From the NCBI RefSeq assembly GCF_013410775.1, contig NZ_JACCFH010000001.1:186001-250000 (forward strand): a stretch of DNA of 64,000 bases, written 5' to 3'. Positions 35,976 to 46,806 of the stretch are shown piece by piece. Within the stretch, counting starts at the first letter, position 1; the number at the start of each line of letters is the position of its first letter. The DNA comes from Sphaerotilus montanus. GTDB taxonomy: Bacteria; Pseudomonadota; Gammaproteobacteria; Burkholderiales; Burkholderiaceae_C. Under the pieces are notes generated by a model. That model saw only the letters and a list, made by a program, of their open reading frames with translations, did no database searches and was not told the DNA's origin. The position numbers and the translations under genes are program-made.

Positions 35976-37945
35976 ACCGCCTCGCGCAGCTTGATCGACG
36001 CCACCGAGGTCCGCAGCGACGCCGCCTGCGTGGCCAGGGACTCGGCCGACGCAGACGACTGCTCGACCATGTCGACGTTCTGGCGCGTGATGGTGTCGAG
36101 TTCGTTCACGCTGGTGGTGACCTGCGCCAGCGCGGTGTTCTGCGCGTGGCTGGCCTCGGTGATGCCGTTCAGCCGGACGGAGACGTCATCGACGCCGCTG
36201 ATGACCGAGGTCAGTCGCCCGCCCGCATCCTCGATCGCGCGCAGCGAGTCGCCGGTCTGCTCGGTGGTCGACTCGATCAGGCCGCGCACCTCGGCCGCGG
36301 CCTCGCCGCAGCGGTTGGCCAGCTGGCGGATCTCGCCGGCCACGACCGAGAAACCCTTGCCCGCCTCGCCCGCCCGCGCGGCCTCGATCGACGCGTTGAT
36401 CGCCAGCAGGTTGGTCTGGAAAGCAATGTCGTCGATCACGGCATTGACCTCGGCGACCCGGTTCACGCTCTGCTCCAGCGTGTGCATGCCCTGGATGGAC
36501 CGGGCCATCGCCTCGCTGCCGATGGCGGCGTCGTTGCGCAGTTGTGCGGTGAGCTGCTGCAGTGCATCGGCGGCCGCCGCGTTGTTGCCGACGGCACGGC
36601 TGAGCTGCTGCACGGTCAGCAGCGTGCGGTGCAGGCTGGCCGCCTGGGACTCGGTGCGCTGCGACAGCGCCCGGCCATCATCGGCCACCGAGGTGCCGGC
36701 CTGGTCCACCCCGACCGCACTGCCCCGGATCTCGCCGACCAGCGACGACAGCCGCACGCTCATGCGTTCCAGCTCGCCCCCCAGATCCGCCAGTTCATCC
36801 CGGCCCTCGATGCGCACCTGCACCGAGAGATCCCCGTTGGTCACCGCCACCAGACTGCCGCTCACCTGCCTCAGCGACCCGGTGAAGCTGGCATAGAAGC
36901 TCAGGCCCAGATAGACCAGCCCCACCAGTCCCAGCACCACGGCACAGCCCTGCAGCAGCAGGCGCTGCTCGAAGTCCCGGATCCGCTGGTCCAGTCGCTG
37001 GTCCAGCCGGACCCACAGTTCCTCGTCGAGTCGCCACAGCGCCTGGAGGGCCTCCATGCCGGCCGCGTGGTAGGGCGCGACCTCGGCACTGACGGCCTCG
37101 GGTTCGAAGACCGCGCGGGCCAGGGACAGCATGCGTCCGGTGGCTTCGGAGGCGGGCCGCACACCATCGCTGATCTCGGTGCCCGTGCGCGCCAGCGCCT
37201 GCAACTGCAGCACCACCTCTTCGGCCGCCCGCTGTGCGTCGCTCGCCAGACCCAGCATCATCGTGCGCTCGCGCACCGAGACATCCCGCAGCAGCAGCTC
37301 GCCGCCACGGGTTTCGAGCACGGCCATCGATTCCATCCAGGGCACCAGGCGCTCGATGCCCAGATCCATGATGAAGTAGGTGTCGGCCCGCGGATCGAAC
37401 AGCAGCTGCGAGCGTTCGCCGATCAGCTTGAGCAGGCGGCGCAGGCGCTCGACCTGCACGCCATGTTCCGCCATCGCTTCGGTCCGCAGGGTGGACACAT
37501 GGCCGTCCGCCAGCGCCAGCAGCCGCTCGCGTTCAGCGGGCCACAGGTCGTCGAACGTGAAGGTCTTCGTGGCCGCAATCGCCTGGTCGGCCTGCTGCAC
37601 GGCCTGGCGCAGTTGCACCCGCACGGCATCGCGGGCGGGCGTCAGTGCCGTGACGCCCGCCGCGACCTGGTTGGACAGGCTGCGGTGCGACTGCACCAGC
37701 ACGACCAGCTCGGTCACCTGCCGCGCCAGGAGCGTGCCTTCCCGCTCGGACCGGGCCACCGCCATGTCGCCGCTGGCCTGGATCATCGCCAGCGTCATCA
37801 ACAGGAACAGCGGCATGGCCAGCATGGCGCCGAGCAATCCCATCTTGGCAGGCAGACGCATGCCGCGCATGACCCGCAACCCCGGTTTCAGCAGCGCCGC
37901 CAGAGGGCCCTGGACCCAGGGTGAACGGTCGTCGAATGTCGTCAT
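35948..37945 (-). CDS. Methyl-accepting chemotaxis protein
   Basis: This is a 665-residue chemoreceptor with a first span at about 33-55, a long helical periplasmic domain of about 270 residues, a second span at about 328-350, a HAMP domain ([28 protein letters not shown]), and a cytoplasmic hairpin whose tip reads [29 protein letters not shown] at about 500-528 (conserved core [10 protein letters not shown]). The periplasmic part resembles the unrecognised helical sensors of the neighbouring receptors rather than Cache or PAS. It has no C-terminal CheR-tether pentapeptide (it ends ATTSI). The gene follows the next receptor gene almost directly (1-base gap), so the pair is co-transcribed leftward, away from the che genes. 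Confidence 0.9.
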   Translation of the reverse strand: MTTFDDRSPWVQGPLAALLKPGLRVMRGMRLPAKMGLLGAMLAMPLFLLMTLAMIQASGDMAVARSEREGTLLARQVTELVVLVQSHRSLSNQVAAGVTALTPARDAVRVQLRQAVQQADQAIAATKTFTFDDLWPAERERLLALADGHVSTLRTEAMAEHGVQVERLRRLLKLIGERSQLLFDPRADTYFIMDLGIERLVPWMESMAVLETRGGELLLRDVSVRERTMMLGLASDAQRAAEEVVLQLQALARTGTEISDGVRPASEATGRMLSLARAVFEPEAVSAEVAPYHAAGMEALQALWRLDEELWVRLDQRLDQRIRDFEQRLLLQGCAVVLGLVGLVYLGLSFYASFTGSLRQVSGSLVAVTNGDLSVQVRIEGRDELADLGGELERMSVRLSSLVGEIRGSAVGVDQAGTSVADDGRALSQRTESQAASLHRTLLTVQQLSRAVGNNAAAADALQQLTAQLRNDAAIGSEAMARSIQGMHTLEQSVNRVAEVNAVIDDIAFQTNLLAINASIEAARAGEAGKGFSVVAGEIRQLANRCGEAAAEVRGLIESTTEQTGDSLRAIEDAGGRLTSVISGVDDVSVRLNGITEASHAQNTALAQVTTSVNELDTITRQNVDMVEQSSASAESLATQAASLRTSVASIKLREAVQLAATTSI

Positions 37946-37946
37946 G

Positions 37947-40055
37947 TCAGCCCCTGGGCGTCACTTGATCGAGTGCATGGCGCAGGGCATCGCCCTCGCC
38001 CCGCAGCGTGTCGCAGGCCTCGGAGAGCCCGCGGACCAGCCGCATCTGTGCCACCGTCGCCGGGGCCAGCCCGCGGGTGATCTCGCACACCCGCGACGAT
38101 TGCTGGTGGCTGGCGCGGGTGAGGGCCAGCAGTTCCGACATCCGCGTGTCGAGTGACTGGAACGCGTCCGAGGTGTGGCTCACGACGCGCCCGACGCGGT
38201 CGCTCACCTGCCGGCTTTCGTCGATTTCGGCCACCGACTGACCGACGATGTGGCGGATGGTCCTGGCCGCATCCTCGCTGCGCTGCGCCAGGGCGCGCAC
38301 CTCCTGTGCCACCACCGCAAACCCGCGCCCGGCGCTGCCCGCCCGGGCCGCCTCGACCGAGGCATTCAGCGACAGCAGCTTGGTCTGGAAGGCCACGGTC
38401 TCGACCAGCCCGATCACGCGGGTGATCTCGCGGCTGCGGGACTGCATCTGTGCCATGCGCTGCCCCAGGCCGGACATCGCCTGGCGGCTGCGCTGGGCAT
38501 CGACCCGCAGTCCGCGGACCTGCTCGGCCGCGGCCTCGACGCCTTCGGCGCACTGGCCGAGCGCGGCATCGAAGGTGCGGATCAGCTGTGTGCCTTCCGC
38601 GATGCCCTCCACCATCTGGCGGCTGCTGTCCTGCAGGCCACGCTGCTGCGCGTGCATCTCCTCGGTCTGGTGGGCCATGGACGTCACGCTGCGGTCCAGC
38701 GTCTCGAAGATCCGGGACATGCCGCTGGCAGACTGCCCGAGGGTGTTCAGCGCCTGGCCAATCTCGTCCTGTCCCCAGCCACGCGGGCGAATGGACAGGT
38801 TGCCGCGGCCGATTTCGCCCAGTTGCAGGCACAGCGTGGCCAGCCCACCCGACATCACCCGGTGCAGGCACACCATCAGATACAGCCCGAGCAGGGTCAG
38901 CAGCAGGAAGACCGCGGCGCGGCCGATCAGGCGTTCGTTGTGCTGCTGGTAGCCGGCCTGGATGCGGGTGCCCATGGCGTCCAGCGCCAGCGTCTGGAGC
39001 CGGGCACTGGCCTCGACCGCATCCGCCACCTTGCGCGCAAAGGACGGTGCATCGATCTCGCTGCGCAGCGCCAGTTCGCTGCCCGGCGCCACCGCGGCGA
39101 TGCGCAGCAGCGCATCGGTGGTCTTGAGGAAGGCCTGCAGGCGCGCCATGAGGCGCTCCGCCTCGCCCGGATCGATCAGCCGCTGGTCGCGCACGTACTC
39201 GAACATCGGCTGCGACTGGTCGAGCAGCAGCTCCGACCGGGCCATCAGCAGACCCATGTCCCGGACCTTGACCTCGTTGGCCGGCTCGGCATAGAGCCGC
39301 AAGCCGATGCGCCCGAGCCGGCTGATGTTGGCCATCAGCTGGAACTGCGGGTCTGCCAGCCCGCTGCGCAGCATCTTGACGCCGACATCGGCGTCCAGTA
39401 CCAGCGCCCGGTCGGTGGACAGCGCCAGGCGCAAGGCCTGCAGATCCCGCGCATAGGCGATCACCGCGATCCACCGCGGCGACGGGGTGCCGGGGATGGC
39501 CGCCGGCGTGTCGTCGTCCAGGTGCGCCAGCATGGCGTCCCGGCTGGTGTGGAGCTTGCGGGCCATGTTTTCCATCGCGGCCGCGCTCCCCGGAGCGCCG
39601 TACCGGGTGTCCAGTGCGTCCTCCAGCGCCTTGTACTGTGCGGCCTCCTGCTGGCGCAGCACCGGCAGCTGGTCGGCAGGGAGATGCTGCTCCCGGCGCA
39701 GCATCTGCTGGAACAGGCCGTCGAGCGTGAGGTTCAGCTCCGTCAGCGCCTTGTACTGGCCGAAACTGCTGGTGGCTCCGAGGTGGAGCGCGTGGCGCTC
39801 GCGCCACAGCTCCAGCGTGTCGTGGATCAGCAGGCCACCGGGCAGCATCAGCGCCAGCGCCACCAGGGCGGTCTTGTGCGCCATGCGCAGGTTGCGCAGC
39901 AGGCTGATGCCCAGCGACCAGCCCGCGTGGTGGCCCCAGACCGTGTGCTGCAGCATCGCCAGGATGGCCTGCTGCCGGGTCCACCAGTGCCGTGCGGCGA
40001 CAGGCAAGGACATGCCCCTCGGCGCGGCGGCGGTGCTCATGTCGTCGGCGGCCAT
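37947..40055 (-). CDS. Methyl-accepting chemotaxis protein
   Basis: This is a 702-residue chemoreceptor. The first span is at about 55-75, a long helical sensor region follows (about 75-365), then a second span near 370-390 ([19 protein letters not shown]), HAMP, and the signalling hairpin with tip [20 protein letters not shown] at about 548-567 (TKLLSLNA instead of the usual TNLLALNA). The hairpin after the tip is shortened and ends TPRG without a tether. Lys and Ser changes at the tip could alter pairing with CheA/CheW. It lies divergent to the che operon across 216 bases. Confidence 0.88.
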   Translation of the reverse strand: MAADDMSTAAAPRGMSLPVAARHWWTRQQAILAMLQHTVWGHHAGWSLGISLLRNLRMAHKTALVALALMLPGGLLIHDTLELWRERHALHLGATSSFGQYKALTELNLTLDGLFQQMLRREQHLPADQLPVLRQQEAAQYKALEDALDTRYGAPGSAAAMENMARKLHTSRDAMLAHLDDDTPAAIPGTPSPRWIAVIAYARDLQALRLALSTDRALVLDADVGVKMLRSGLADPQFQLMANISRLGRIGLRLYAEPANEVKVRDMGLLMARSELLLDQSQPMFEYVRDQRLIDPGEAERLMARLQAFLKTTDALLRIAAVAPGSELALRSEIDAPSFARKVADAVEASARLQTLALDAMGTRIQAGYQQHNERLIGRAAVFLLLTLLGLYLMVCLHRVMSGGLATLCLQLGEIGRGNLSIRPRGWGQDEIGQALNTLGQSASGMSRIFETLDRSVTSMAHQTEEMHAQQRGLQDSSRQMVEGIAEGTQLIRTFDAALGQCAEGVEAAAEQVRGLRVDAQRSRQAMSGLGQRMAQMQSRSREITRVIGLVETVAFQTKLLSLNASVEAARAGSAGRGFAVVAQEVRALAQRSEDAARTIRHIVGQSVAEIDESRQVSDRVGRVVSHTSDAFQSLDTRMSELLALTRASHQQSSRVCEITRGLAPATVAQMRLVRGLSEACDTLRGEGDALRHALDQVTPRG

Positions 40056-40271
40056 CCCGATCCTCTCGTGCGCTGGTGCTTCATCCGGTCCTGGTCCCTG
40101 GTCCTGGTCCTGCTGCAGGCGTTATCGGCACACCGCGGCCCCGCTTGATCATAGGCAACCCCCGACCCCGCCACGCCCGAAGAAGGTGCCGCATCACCGC
40201 CTTATCCGGGGCTGGACACCCCTGGGAATTCCCGACACTCGAAGGCACCTCCTGCTGTCCAGAGAACCCGC

Positions 40272-41399
40272 ATGCCTTCCAAGTCGTCGACGTTGCCCGG
40301 TGCTGCCGATCCGACCGCCCACCCGGGTCGTCCGGGTCCATGGCGGGCGGCCGCCGCATCGGCGCTCGCCGCGGCGGCCGGTGCCGCCGGCCTGTACCTG
40401 GGCGGATGGCCTGCCGCCGCCGCGGTGGTGGTCGCCGTCGGTCTGGCGGGTGTGCGACCGGCCACCGCGGCGCGACCCGGTCACACCGGCGGGCACCGGG
40501 TCCGCAGCGCCGATGGCGCACGCCTGACCGAGCCGGTGGTGGCGGGCTGGCATCTGCAGCTCGGCGACACCCAGCGCACCAGCCACCAGTCCCGGCGCGC
40601 ACTCGAGGCCCGCATCGTGGCGCTCGGGCAGCAGCTGGAGTCGGTGCTGAACCTGCATGTCACCACGTCGGCGGCAGCCCCGCTCACCGAGGACCTCATG
40701 GGGCGCCACCACGCCATCGTCGACGAACTGCTGCGCCACAGCCGGTCGGCCGCGCGCCTCCGGCTGGACACGGTATCGGCTGCCCGCGCCATGCTGGAAG
40801 CGCTGGACGCACTGAACACCCTCGCACGGGAGGTGCAGACCATCAGCCGCGCCACCCACCTGCTGGCGCTGAATGCCTCGGTCGAGGCGACACGGGCCGG
40901 AGAACGCGGCGGCGGCTTTGCCGTGGTGGCGCAAGAGGTGCGGCAGCTGGCCGCCCAGTCCCGCCAGGCCGGCATCCGCATCGCCCGGCAGGTCGGACAG
41001 ATGCAGGCACCGCTGGACGCCATCATGCAGCGTTCCGGGCGCGAGGACATCGACCCCGACGCACCGGAAGCGGACTGTGCCACCCTCACCGAGGAGCAGG
41101 CGCGCCGCCTCGTGCGGGCCATTGCCGGCGAGGTCGGAGATGTGCGCCGCGACGCTCGCGGACTCCACGAGGAATGCCTGCAGCTGCAATCCCAGCTGAT
41201 GTTGCTGCGGGGAGACCTGAAGGAGCTGGACCGGTCCCGCCCGGGCGTGGACAGCCTGCTGCAGGACATGCAGCGCCTGCGGCAGTGTCTGCTGGGCGCC
41301 GAGGATCCTGCCGCCGGATCGGCCGAAGACTGGCTGGCGCGCCTGCGTGCCGACATCGATGCAGGCCAGCGCGAGCACGCCCGCCAGGCGAGCCTCTGA
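40272..41399 (+). CDS. MCP-like signalling protein without HAMP or periplasmic sensor
   Basis: This is a 375-residue protein. After a short Pro/Ala-rich start it has one or two hydrophobic segments (about 24-62) with no room for a periplasmic domain. A helical part follows, then a chemoreceptor tip: [40 protein letters not shown] (about 195-235, split here only for length). The C-terminal 130 residues are acidic coiled-coil. It starts the rightward chemosensory operon, with the CheA gene beginning 1 base after its stop. It may act as a membrane-tethered adaptor or inner-membrane scaffold for CheA rather than as a ligand sensor. Confidence 0.75.
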   Translation: MPSKSSTLPGAADPTAHPGRPGPWRAAAASALAAAAGAAGLYLGGWPAAAAVVVAVGLAGVRPATAARPGHTGGHRVRSADGARLTEPVVAGWHLQLGDTQRTSHQSRRALEARIVALGQQLESVLNLHVTTSAAAPLTEDLMGRHHAIVDELLRHSRSAARLRLDTVSAARAMLEALDALNTLAREVQTISRATHLLALNASVEATRAGERGGGFAVVAQEVRQLAAQSRQAGIRIARQVGQMQAPLDAIMQRSGREDIDPDAPEADCATLTEEQARRLVRAIAGEVGDVRRDARGLHEECLQLQSQLMLLRGDLKELDRSRPGVDSLLQDMQRLRQCLLGAEDPAAGSAEDWLARLRADIDAGQREHARQASL

Positions 41400-41400
41400 C

Positions 41401-43335
41401 ATGGGCCTCGACGCCGAAATCATCGCCGCCGCACGGGCCGGCTTCATGGAGGAGGCACAGGACAACCTGCGCCAGCTGGAGCAGGACCTGCTGCGCATGG
41501 AACAGGATCCGGGCGATCTGGAGGCGGTGCATGGCGCCTTCCGCGCCGCGCACACGCTCAAGGGGGGCGCGGGCATGTTCGGGCTGGACGCCATCGTGCG
41601 CCTGACCCATGCGCTGGAAAGCACGCTCGACGCCCTGCGCGATGGCAGCCAGACGCTCACCGAGGGCAACATGGCCGCCTTGCTGGCCGGCGCCGACGAA
41701 CTCGGGGAGCTGGTGGCCGCGCTGCCGGATGGCCCGAATGCACCCGGTGCCACGGACACCCCCGACGAGCCACGCTGGCGCCTGAACCTCCGCATGGGCC
41801 TCGACGCCCTGCGCAACGGCCTGGATCCGCTGTCGTTCATCCGCCATCTCGGCACGCTCGGCACGCTGTGCGCGGTCCGCACACACCCCGACCGCGTGCC
41901 GACGCTGGAGACACTCGACGCCGAGAGTTGCTGGCTCGACTTCGAGATCCTGCTGCAGTCCGATGCGCCGCGCCATGCCATCGCCGACGTGTTCGACTTC
42001 CTGCAGGACGACTGCACGCTGGAGATACAACCCGAAGCAGCCGTCCGGTCACCGGCACGGACCCCGGACGCACCACTCCCCTCGCCGGACACCAGCCCCC
42101 CGGCCGATCGGCGCCCGGCCGAAGAGGGCCGCTTCATCCGTGTCCGCGCGGACAAGCTGGACCGGCTGGTCGACCTGATCGGCGAACTGGTCATCGCCGG
42201 ATCGGGCGCCGGCAATGCCGCCCGGGAAAGCCGCCACGCCCGCTGCATCGAGACCGCGCAGCGCGTGCACGAGCTGGTGCAGTCCGCCCGGGACGGCGCG
42301 CTGGCGCTGCGCATGGTGCCGATCGGGCAGACCTTCAGCCGCTTCCAGCGCGTCGTGCGCGACGTGTGCAAGACGCTGGGCAAGGAGGCGGCGCTGCAGA
42401 TCCTCGGCGGGGACACCGAGCTCGACCGTGCGCTGGTCGACGCCATCGCCGACCCGCTGATGCACCTCGTGCGCAACAGCCTGGACCACGGCCTGGAGTC
42501 ACCCGACGAGCGCAGTGCCAGCGGAAAGCCGGCGCGCGGGCAGCTCTGCCTGCAGGCCTACCAGGAGGCCGGCAGCGTGGTGCTGGAGGTCCGTGACGAT
42601 GGCCGGGGCCTCGACCGCCACCGCATTCTCTCGAAGGCCATCGAGCGCGGGCTGATCGCACCCGAGGCGGTGCTCGACGACGCGCAGGTGCACGCGCTGC
42701 TCTTCGAACCCGGCTTCTCCACCGCCGAGCAGGTCACCGACCTGTCGGGCCGCGGCGTCGGCATGGACGTGGTGCGCCGGCAGGTCGAAGCGCTGCGCGG
42801 CCAGATCCATCTGACCAGCACGCCCGGCCAGGGCACGGCGGTGCAGATCCGCCTGCCGCTGACGCTGGCCATCATCGACGGCTTCCTGACCCGGGTCGGC
42901 AGCGTGGGCTACGTGCTGCCGCTCGACATCGTCGCCGAGTGCATCGAAACGCCGTCCGGGCTGCAGGCCGGGCCGCACCGGGACAGCGGCTGCCTCGACC
43001 TGCGTGGTCAGGTGCTGCCCTTCCTCGATCTGCGCGCCTGCTTCGGTCACGGCGGCGAACGCCCGGCGCGACAGAGTCTGGTGGTCGTGCGCTGCAACAC
43101 CGGCCGGGTCGGCCTGCTGGTGGACCGCCTGCTCGGTGAACACCAGACGGTCATCAAGCCGCTGGGGCCGCTGTTCCGCCACCTGCCCTGCCTGGCTGGA
43201 TCGACCATCCTCGGCAACGGCGAGGTGGCCCTGATCCTGGATGTTCCGGCTCTCGCCCGCCTGCACACCGACTCCCCCCGCCCGTCGACGTCCACGCCAA
43301 CGTCAGCGCACCGTCTCGCATCGGAATCCCCATGA
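41401..43335 (+). CDS. cheA: CheA-type hybrid-less chemotaxis histidine kinase
   Basis: This 644-residue kinase has an N-terminal HPt domain with phospho-acceptor H51 ([13 protein letters not shown]) and a middle domain (about 138-225) of the alternative type seen in non-flagellar CheA proteins ([20 protein letters not shown]). A Pro-rich linker, dimerisation helices ([18 protein letters not shown]), the ATPase core ([33 protein letters not shown]) and a C-terminal CheW-like domain (about 510-625) follow. No receiver is fused. The stop overlaps the next receptor gene by ATGA. With no cheY or cheW in the operon, its output must go to proteins encoded elsewhere. Confidence 0.92.
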   Translation: MGLDAEIIAAARAGFMEEAQDNLRQLEQDLLRMEQDPGDLEAVHGAFRAAHTLKGGAGMFGLDAIVRLTHALESTLDALRDGSQTLTEGNMAALLAGADELGELVAALPDGPNAPGATDTPDEPRWRLNLRMGLDALRNGLDPLSFIRHLGTLGTLCAVRTHPDRVPTLETLDAESCWLDFEILLQSDAPRHAIADVFDFLQDDCTLEIQPEAAVRSPARTPDAPLPSPDTSPPADRRPAEEGRFIRVRADKLDRLVDLIGELVIAGSGAGNAARESRHARCIETAQRVHELVQSARDGALALRMVPIGQTFSRFQRVVRDVCKTLGKEAALQILGGDTELDRALVDAIADPLMHLVRNSLDHGLESPDERSASGKPARGQLCLQAYQEAGSVVLEVRDDGRGLDRHRILSKAIERGLIAPEAVLDDAQVHALLFEPGFSTAEQVTDLSGRGVGMDVVRRQVEALRGQIHLTSTPGQGTAVQIRLPLTLAIIDGFLTRVGSVGYVLPLDIVAECIETPSGLQAGPHRDSGCLDLRGQVLPFLDLRACFGHGGERPARQSLVVVRCNTGRVGLLVDRLLGEHQTVIKPLGPLFRHLPCLAGSTILGNGEVALILDVPALARLHTDSPRPSTSTPTSAHRLASESP

Positions 43336-45938
43336 CCCCCGCACGGACCTCGCTGATCTCGCTGCTGTTCGCCCCCGTCACCACGGTGACCCGACCGATG
43401 CGCATCTCGGTCAAGCTCGGGCTGGTCGTCGCGGTGCTGCTGCTGCCACTGGCCCTGCTGATGGCGACGGTGGTGCGCCGGGAAGGCCGCACGGTCGAAG
43501 CCGTCCGGCTGGAGCTGTCCGGGATTCCCGTCGCGCACGAACTGGTCGATGTGGTGGATCTGCTGCGGACCTACCAGAGCGGCCGGACGCTGCTCTCCAC
43601 CGTGCCCGCGGCACGCGCTCCGCTGGACGAGACCCGCAGCGCACTGCTCAAGGCCGTGACATCGATGGACAGCCTGATCGCGACTTCCGGTCTGGACCTG
43701 GCCGTCGCCTGGACCGGTCTGCGCGAGCACCTGCTGCGCGACACCCGCGACACCCACGACGCAGCACCCGGTTCCGCGGAGCACAGCGGACATCGACCGC
43801 AGGATGCAGTCATCCGCGAAACCCAGGCCCTCATCGGTCTGGTGGCCGAAAGGAGCGGGCTGCTGCTGGATCCGGAGCCGGCGACCTTCCTGCTCATGGA
43901 CCTGACCTTCGAGCGCATGTCCGGCCATGTCGCCGCCCTGTCGGAGCTGCGTGACACCGCCGTGCAGGCGCTGGGGCGCGGCAGCTGGCAGCCCGGTGAC
44001 ACCGTGGCCCTCGCCATCGCCAGACGCCAGTTCGAGGACAGCCGGATCAGCGTGCAGGCCCGGCTCGATGCCCTGGAGCGCGCGGGCGAGAAACCCGCTC
44101 CCGGCTGGAAGGAGGTCGGCACCAGCGCGGACCGCTACCTCGCCCAGATCGAGGCCATGGCCACCGCTGGCGGACCGCTGCGGGGCGATCCGCTGGCCAT
44201 GCTGCGCAGTGGCAACGAACTGCTGGACAAGCTCGATGCGGTCCACAACCAGGCGATCCACCGGCTGCAGGAGCTGCTGGTGCAGCGCCATGCACAGCTG
44301 GTGCAGCACCGCAATCTGATGGCGGTCGCAGCCGCCTCGGGGGTGCTGCTGGCCCTGTATCTGTCGATCGGCATCACCCGTTCGATGCGCCGCACGGCGC
44401 AGTTCATCGGCGGCTGCGCGGCAGCCGTGGCCCGCGGCGAACTCGCAGACAGCGCGGTCGTCCGTGGCAACGATGAACTGGCCGACATCGCCCGCTCCTT
44501 CGAGACCGTCCGGATCACGATGCGCACGCTGCTGGCCGAACTGCGCCACCTGTCGGACGCGCATGCCCGCGGCCAGATCGACGTCTTCATCGATCCGGCC
44601 CCGTTCCAGGGCGAATACCGCCAGGTGGCCGAACTGGTCAATGCCACGGTGCGGGACCACATCGGTGTGCAGCGCCAGGCGCTCGACGTCGTCAGCGCCT
44701 TCGGACGGGGACAGTTCGAGGCCCCCCTCGCCCCGCTGCCCGGCCAGAAGGTCTTCATCAACCAGGCGATCGAGGAGGTCCGCAGCCACCTGCAGGCCCT
44801 GATCAGCGACACCGACGGCCTGGTGCGGGCCGCCGTGGCGGGCAAGCTCGACGCGCGGGCCGACGCCCGGCGCCACGAAGGCGATTTCCGCCGGATCGTC
44901 GAGGGCATCAACCAGACGCTCGACGCCATCGTCACGCCGCTGAACGAGGTCCGCGCCGCAATGACCGGCGTGGAAGCCGGGGACCTGACACGCCAGGTGG
45001 AGGGCCACTACCAGGGCGCCTTTGCCGAGCTGCAGCGGGCCGTGAACACCACCGTGATGCGCCTGGCGTCCACGCTGGCGGACGTGAGCCTGGCGGCGCA
45101 GGCGCTCAGCGTGGCGGCACACCAGGTGTCCAGCACCTCGCAGGCGCTGTCGCACTCGGCCTCGGAGCAAGCCGCCAGCGTCGAGGAAACCACCGCGTCG
45201 CTGCTGCAGATGGCGGGTTCGATCCGCCAGAACTCCGCCAGCGCGGCCACCACCAACGAGATGGCGGCCGAAGCCTCGCGCGAGGCGCGTGATGGCGGCA
45301 GCGCCGTCAGCCGCACGGCGGAAGCCATGACCCTGATCGCCTCGAAGATCTCGATCATCGACGACATCGCCTACCAGACCAACCTGCTGGCACTCAACGC
45401 CGCCATCGAGGCCGCTCGCGCGGGCGAGCACGGCAAGGGCTTCGCCGTGGTGGCCGCCGAGGTGCGCAAGCTGGCCGAGCGCAGCCAGATCGCCGCGCAG
45501 GAGATCGGCCAGCTCGCGGGCTCCAGCGTCAAGCTGGCGGAGCAGGCAGGTGCGGTGCTGGCACGCATGGTGCCCGGCATCGCGCACACCAGCCGGCTGG
45601 TGCAGGACATCTCGACCGCCTCGGGCGAACAGGCCGAAGGCGTCCAGCAGATCACCACCGCCATGCACCACCTCAACACCACCACCCAGCAGAACGCCGC
45701 CGCCTCCGAGGAGCTGTCGGCCACGGCCGAGGAGCTGTCCGGCCAGGCCCTGGCGCTGCAGGACATGATGGCCAGCTTCCGGCTGACCCGCTCAGAACCG
45801 CAGCCGCAGTCGCAGCCCGGCAAGGCCCGCCCCCCTGCGCATTCGAACCACGACCGCAGCCCCCGCGCGGCGCGTCCGCAGTCCATCCCGCCCGGCAGAC
45901 GCAACGCCGTGGACGACACCCAGTTCAGCACCTTCTGA
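43332..45938 (+). CDS. Poly-HAMP methyl-accepting chemotaxis protein with CheR-tether-like C-terminus
   Basis: This is an 868-residue receptor with a first span at about 34-55, a helical periplasmic region to about 335, a second span at 337-355, then several HAMP-like repeats ([72 protein letters not shown]) and a canonical hairpin with tip [18 protein letters not shown] near 682-699. After the helices a Pro/Arg-rich linker of about 45 residues leads to the last five residues QFSTF. This fits the aromatic-x-x-aromatic pattern of CheR-binding pentapeptides. The CheR gene follows 39 bases later. The N-terminal sensor resembles the two receptors at 36-40 kb. Confidence 0.9.
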   Translation: MTPARTSLISLLFAPVTTVTRPMRISVKLGLVVAVLLLPLALLMATVVRREGRTVEAVRLELSGIPVAHELVDVVDLLRTYQSGRTLLSTVPAARAPLDETRSALLKAVTSMDSLIATSGLDLAVAWTGLREHLLRDTRDTHDAAPGSAEHSGHRPQDAVIRETQALIGLVAERSGLLLDPEPATFLLMDLTFERMSGHVAALSELRDTAVQALGRGSWQPGDTVALAIARRQFEDSRISVQARLDALERAGEKPAPGWKEVGTSADRYLAQIEAMATAGGPLRGDPLAMLRSGNELLDKLDAVHNQAIHRLQELLVQRHAQLVQHRNLMAVAAASGVLLALYLSIGITRSMRRTAQFIGGCAAAVARGELADSAVVRGNDELADIARSFETVRITMRTLLAELRHLSDAHARGQIDVFIDPAPFQGEYRQVAELVNATVRDHIGVQRQALDVVSAFGRGQFEAPLAPLPGQKVFINQAIEEVRSHLQALISDTDGLVRAAVAGKLDARADARRHEGDFRRIVEGINQTLDAIVTPLNEVRAAMTGVEAGDLTRQVEGHYQGAFAELQRAVNTTVMRLASTLADVSLAAQALSVAAHQVSSTSQALSHSASEQAASVEETTASLLQMAGSIRQNSASAATTNEMAAEASREARDGGSAVSRTAEAMTLIASKISIIDDIAYQTNLLALNAAIEAARAGEHGKGFAVVAAEVRKLAERSQIAAQEIGQLAGSSVKLAEQAGAVLARMVPGIAHTSRLVQDISTASGEQAEGVQQITTAMHHLNTTTQQNAAASEELSATAEELSGQALALQDMMASFRLTRSEPQPQSQPGKARPPAHSNHDRSPRAARPQSIPPGRRNAVDDTQFSTF

Positions 45939-45977
45939 CTCTGACGGGCCTTTGCAGCCTGTGCGACCAAGGCGACC

Positions 45978-46784
45978 ATGACCATGCTTTCCAAGAACTC
46001 CTTCCAGGCCGTGACCACGATGTTCCGGCAGGTCTCGGGCATCCAGCTCTCCGATGCCAAGCAGGCCCTCGTCGCAGGCCGCCTGCAGAAACTCGCCCAG
46101 GCCCGCGGCGTGCGAGACGTCGATGCCTATGTCGAACTGCTGATGCGCGAGGGCGACGCGCAGGAACTGGTCAAGGTGGTGGACAAGCTGACCACCAACG
46201 AGACCTACTTCTTCCGCGAGCCGCAGCACTTCGAGCACCTCAAGCGCATGCTGGCCGAACGGCGAGCCGGAGCGGCGGGGGGCGATTTCCGGGTCTGGAG
46301 TGCGGCGAGCTCCTCCGGCGAGGAGGCGTACAGCATCGCCATGGTGCTGGGCGAGCATTTCGGGCTCAGGGGCTGGCAGGTGATCGGCACCGATCTGTCG
46401 ACCGCGATGGTGGACACCGCCCGGCGTGGCCTCTACCCGCTCGAACGCGCCCGCCTGACCCCCACGCCACTGCTCAAGCGCTGGTGCCTGAAAGGCCATG
46501 GCGACAACACCGGCAAGCTGATGGTGGCGCCGGAGCTGCGCCAGCTGGTGCGCTTCGAATGCGCCAACCTGACCCGAACGCTGCCCGAGATCGGCCAGTT
46601 CGACCTGGTCTTCCTGCGCAACGTGCTCATCTATTTCGACAACCCCGGCAAGGCCGACATCGTCAAGCGGGTGCTGACACGGCTCAAGCCGGACGGACTG
46701 CTGTTCACGGGACACGCCGAGTCGATCGCCAACCTCGGCATCCCCACCGTGGCGGTGGCGCCTGCCGTCTATCGCCACGCCTGA
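45978..46784 (+). CDS. cheR: Chemotaxis protein methyltransferase CheR
   Basis: This 268-residue SAM-dependent methyltransferase modifies Glu on receptors. The N-terminal helical domain reads FRQVSGIQLSDAKQALVAGRL, the helix contacting receptors has TTNETYFFREPQHFEHL, and the SAM site is FRVWSAASSSGEEAYSIAM with the later DLVFLRNVLIYFD. It has the size of classic CheR with no TPR extension. A second ATG 6 bases downstream is an alternative start. It lies in the che operon directly after the receptor with the putative tether. Confidence 0.95.
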   Translation: MTMLSKNSFQAVTTMFRQVSGIQLSDAKQALVAGRLQKLAQARGVRDVDAYVELLMREGDAQELVKVVDKLTTNETYFFREPQHFEHLKRMLAERRAGAAGGDFRVWSAASSSGEEAYSIAMVLGEHFGLRGWQVIGTDLSTAMVDTARRGLYPLERARLTPTPLLKRWCLKGHGDNTGKLMVAPELRQLVRFECANLTRTLPEIGQFDLVFLRNVLIYFDNPGKADIVKRVLTRLKPDGLLFTGHAESIANLGIPTVAVAPAVYRHA

Positions 46785-46806
46785 GTCAATCGAGAGCACC
46801 GACAGC

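Noticed and set aside
40084-40112. Short CTGGTC-type repeats before the che operon
   Set aside because: Imperfect and only about 30 bases long; consistent with chance in GC-rich sequence and not convincing as an operator.
38175-40148. A 657-residue plus-strand frame opposite a chemoreceptor
   Set aside because: Shadow frame without any motif; the minus strand carries the HAMP and tip signatures.
43047-45671. An 874-residue minus-strand frame opposite the poly-HAMP receptor
   Set aside because: Shadow frame; the plus strand encodes a full chemoreceptor.
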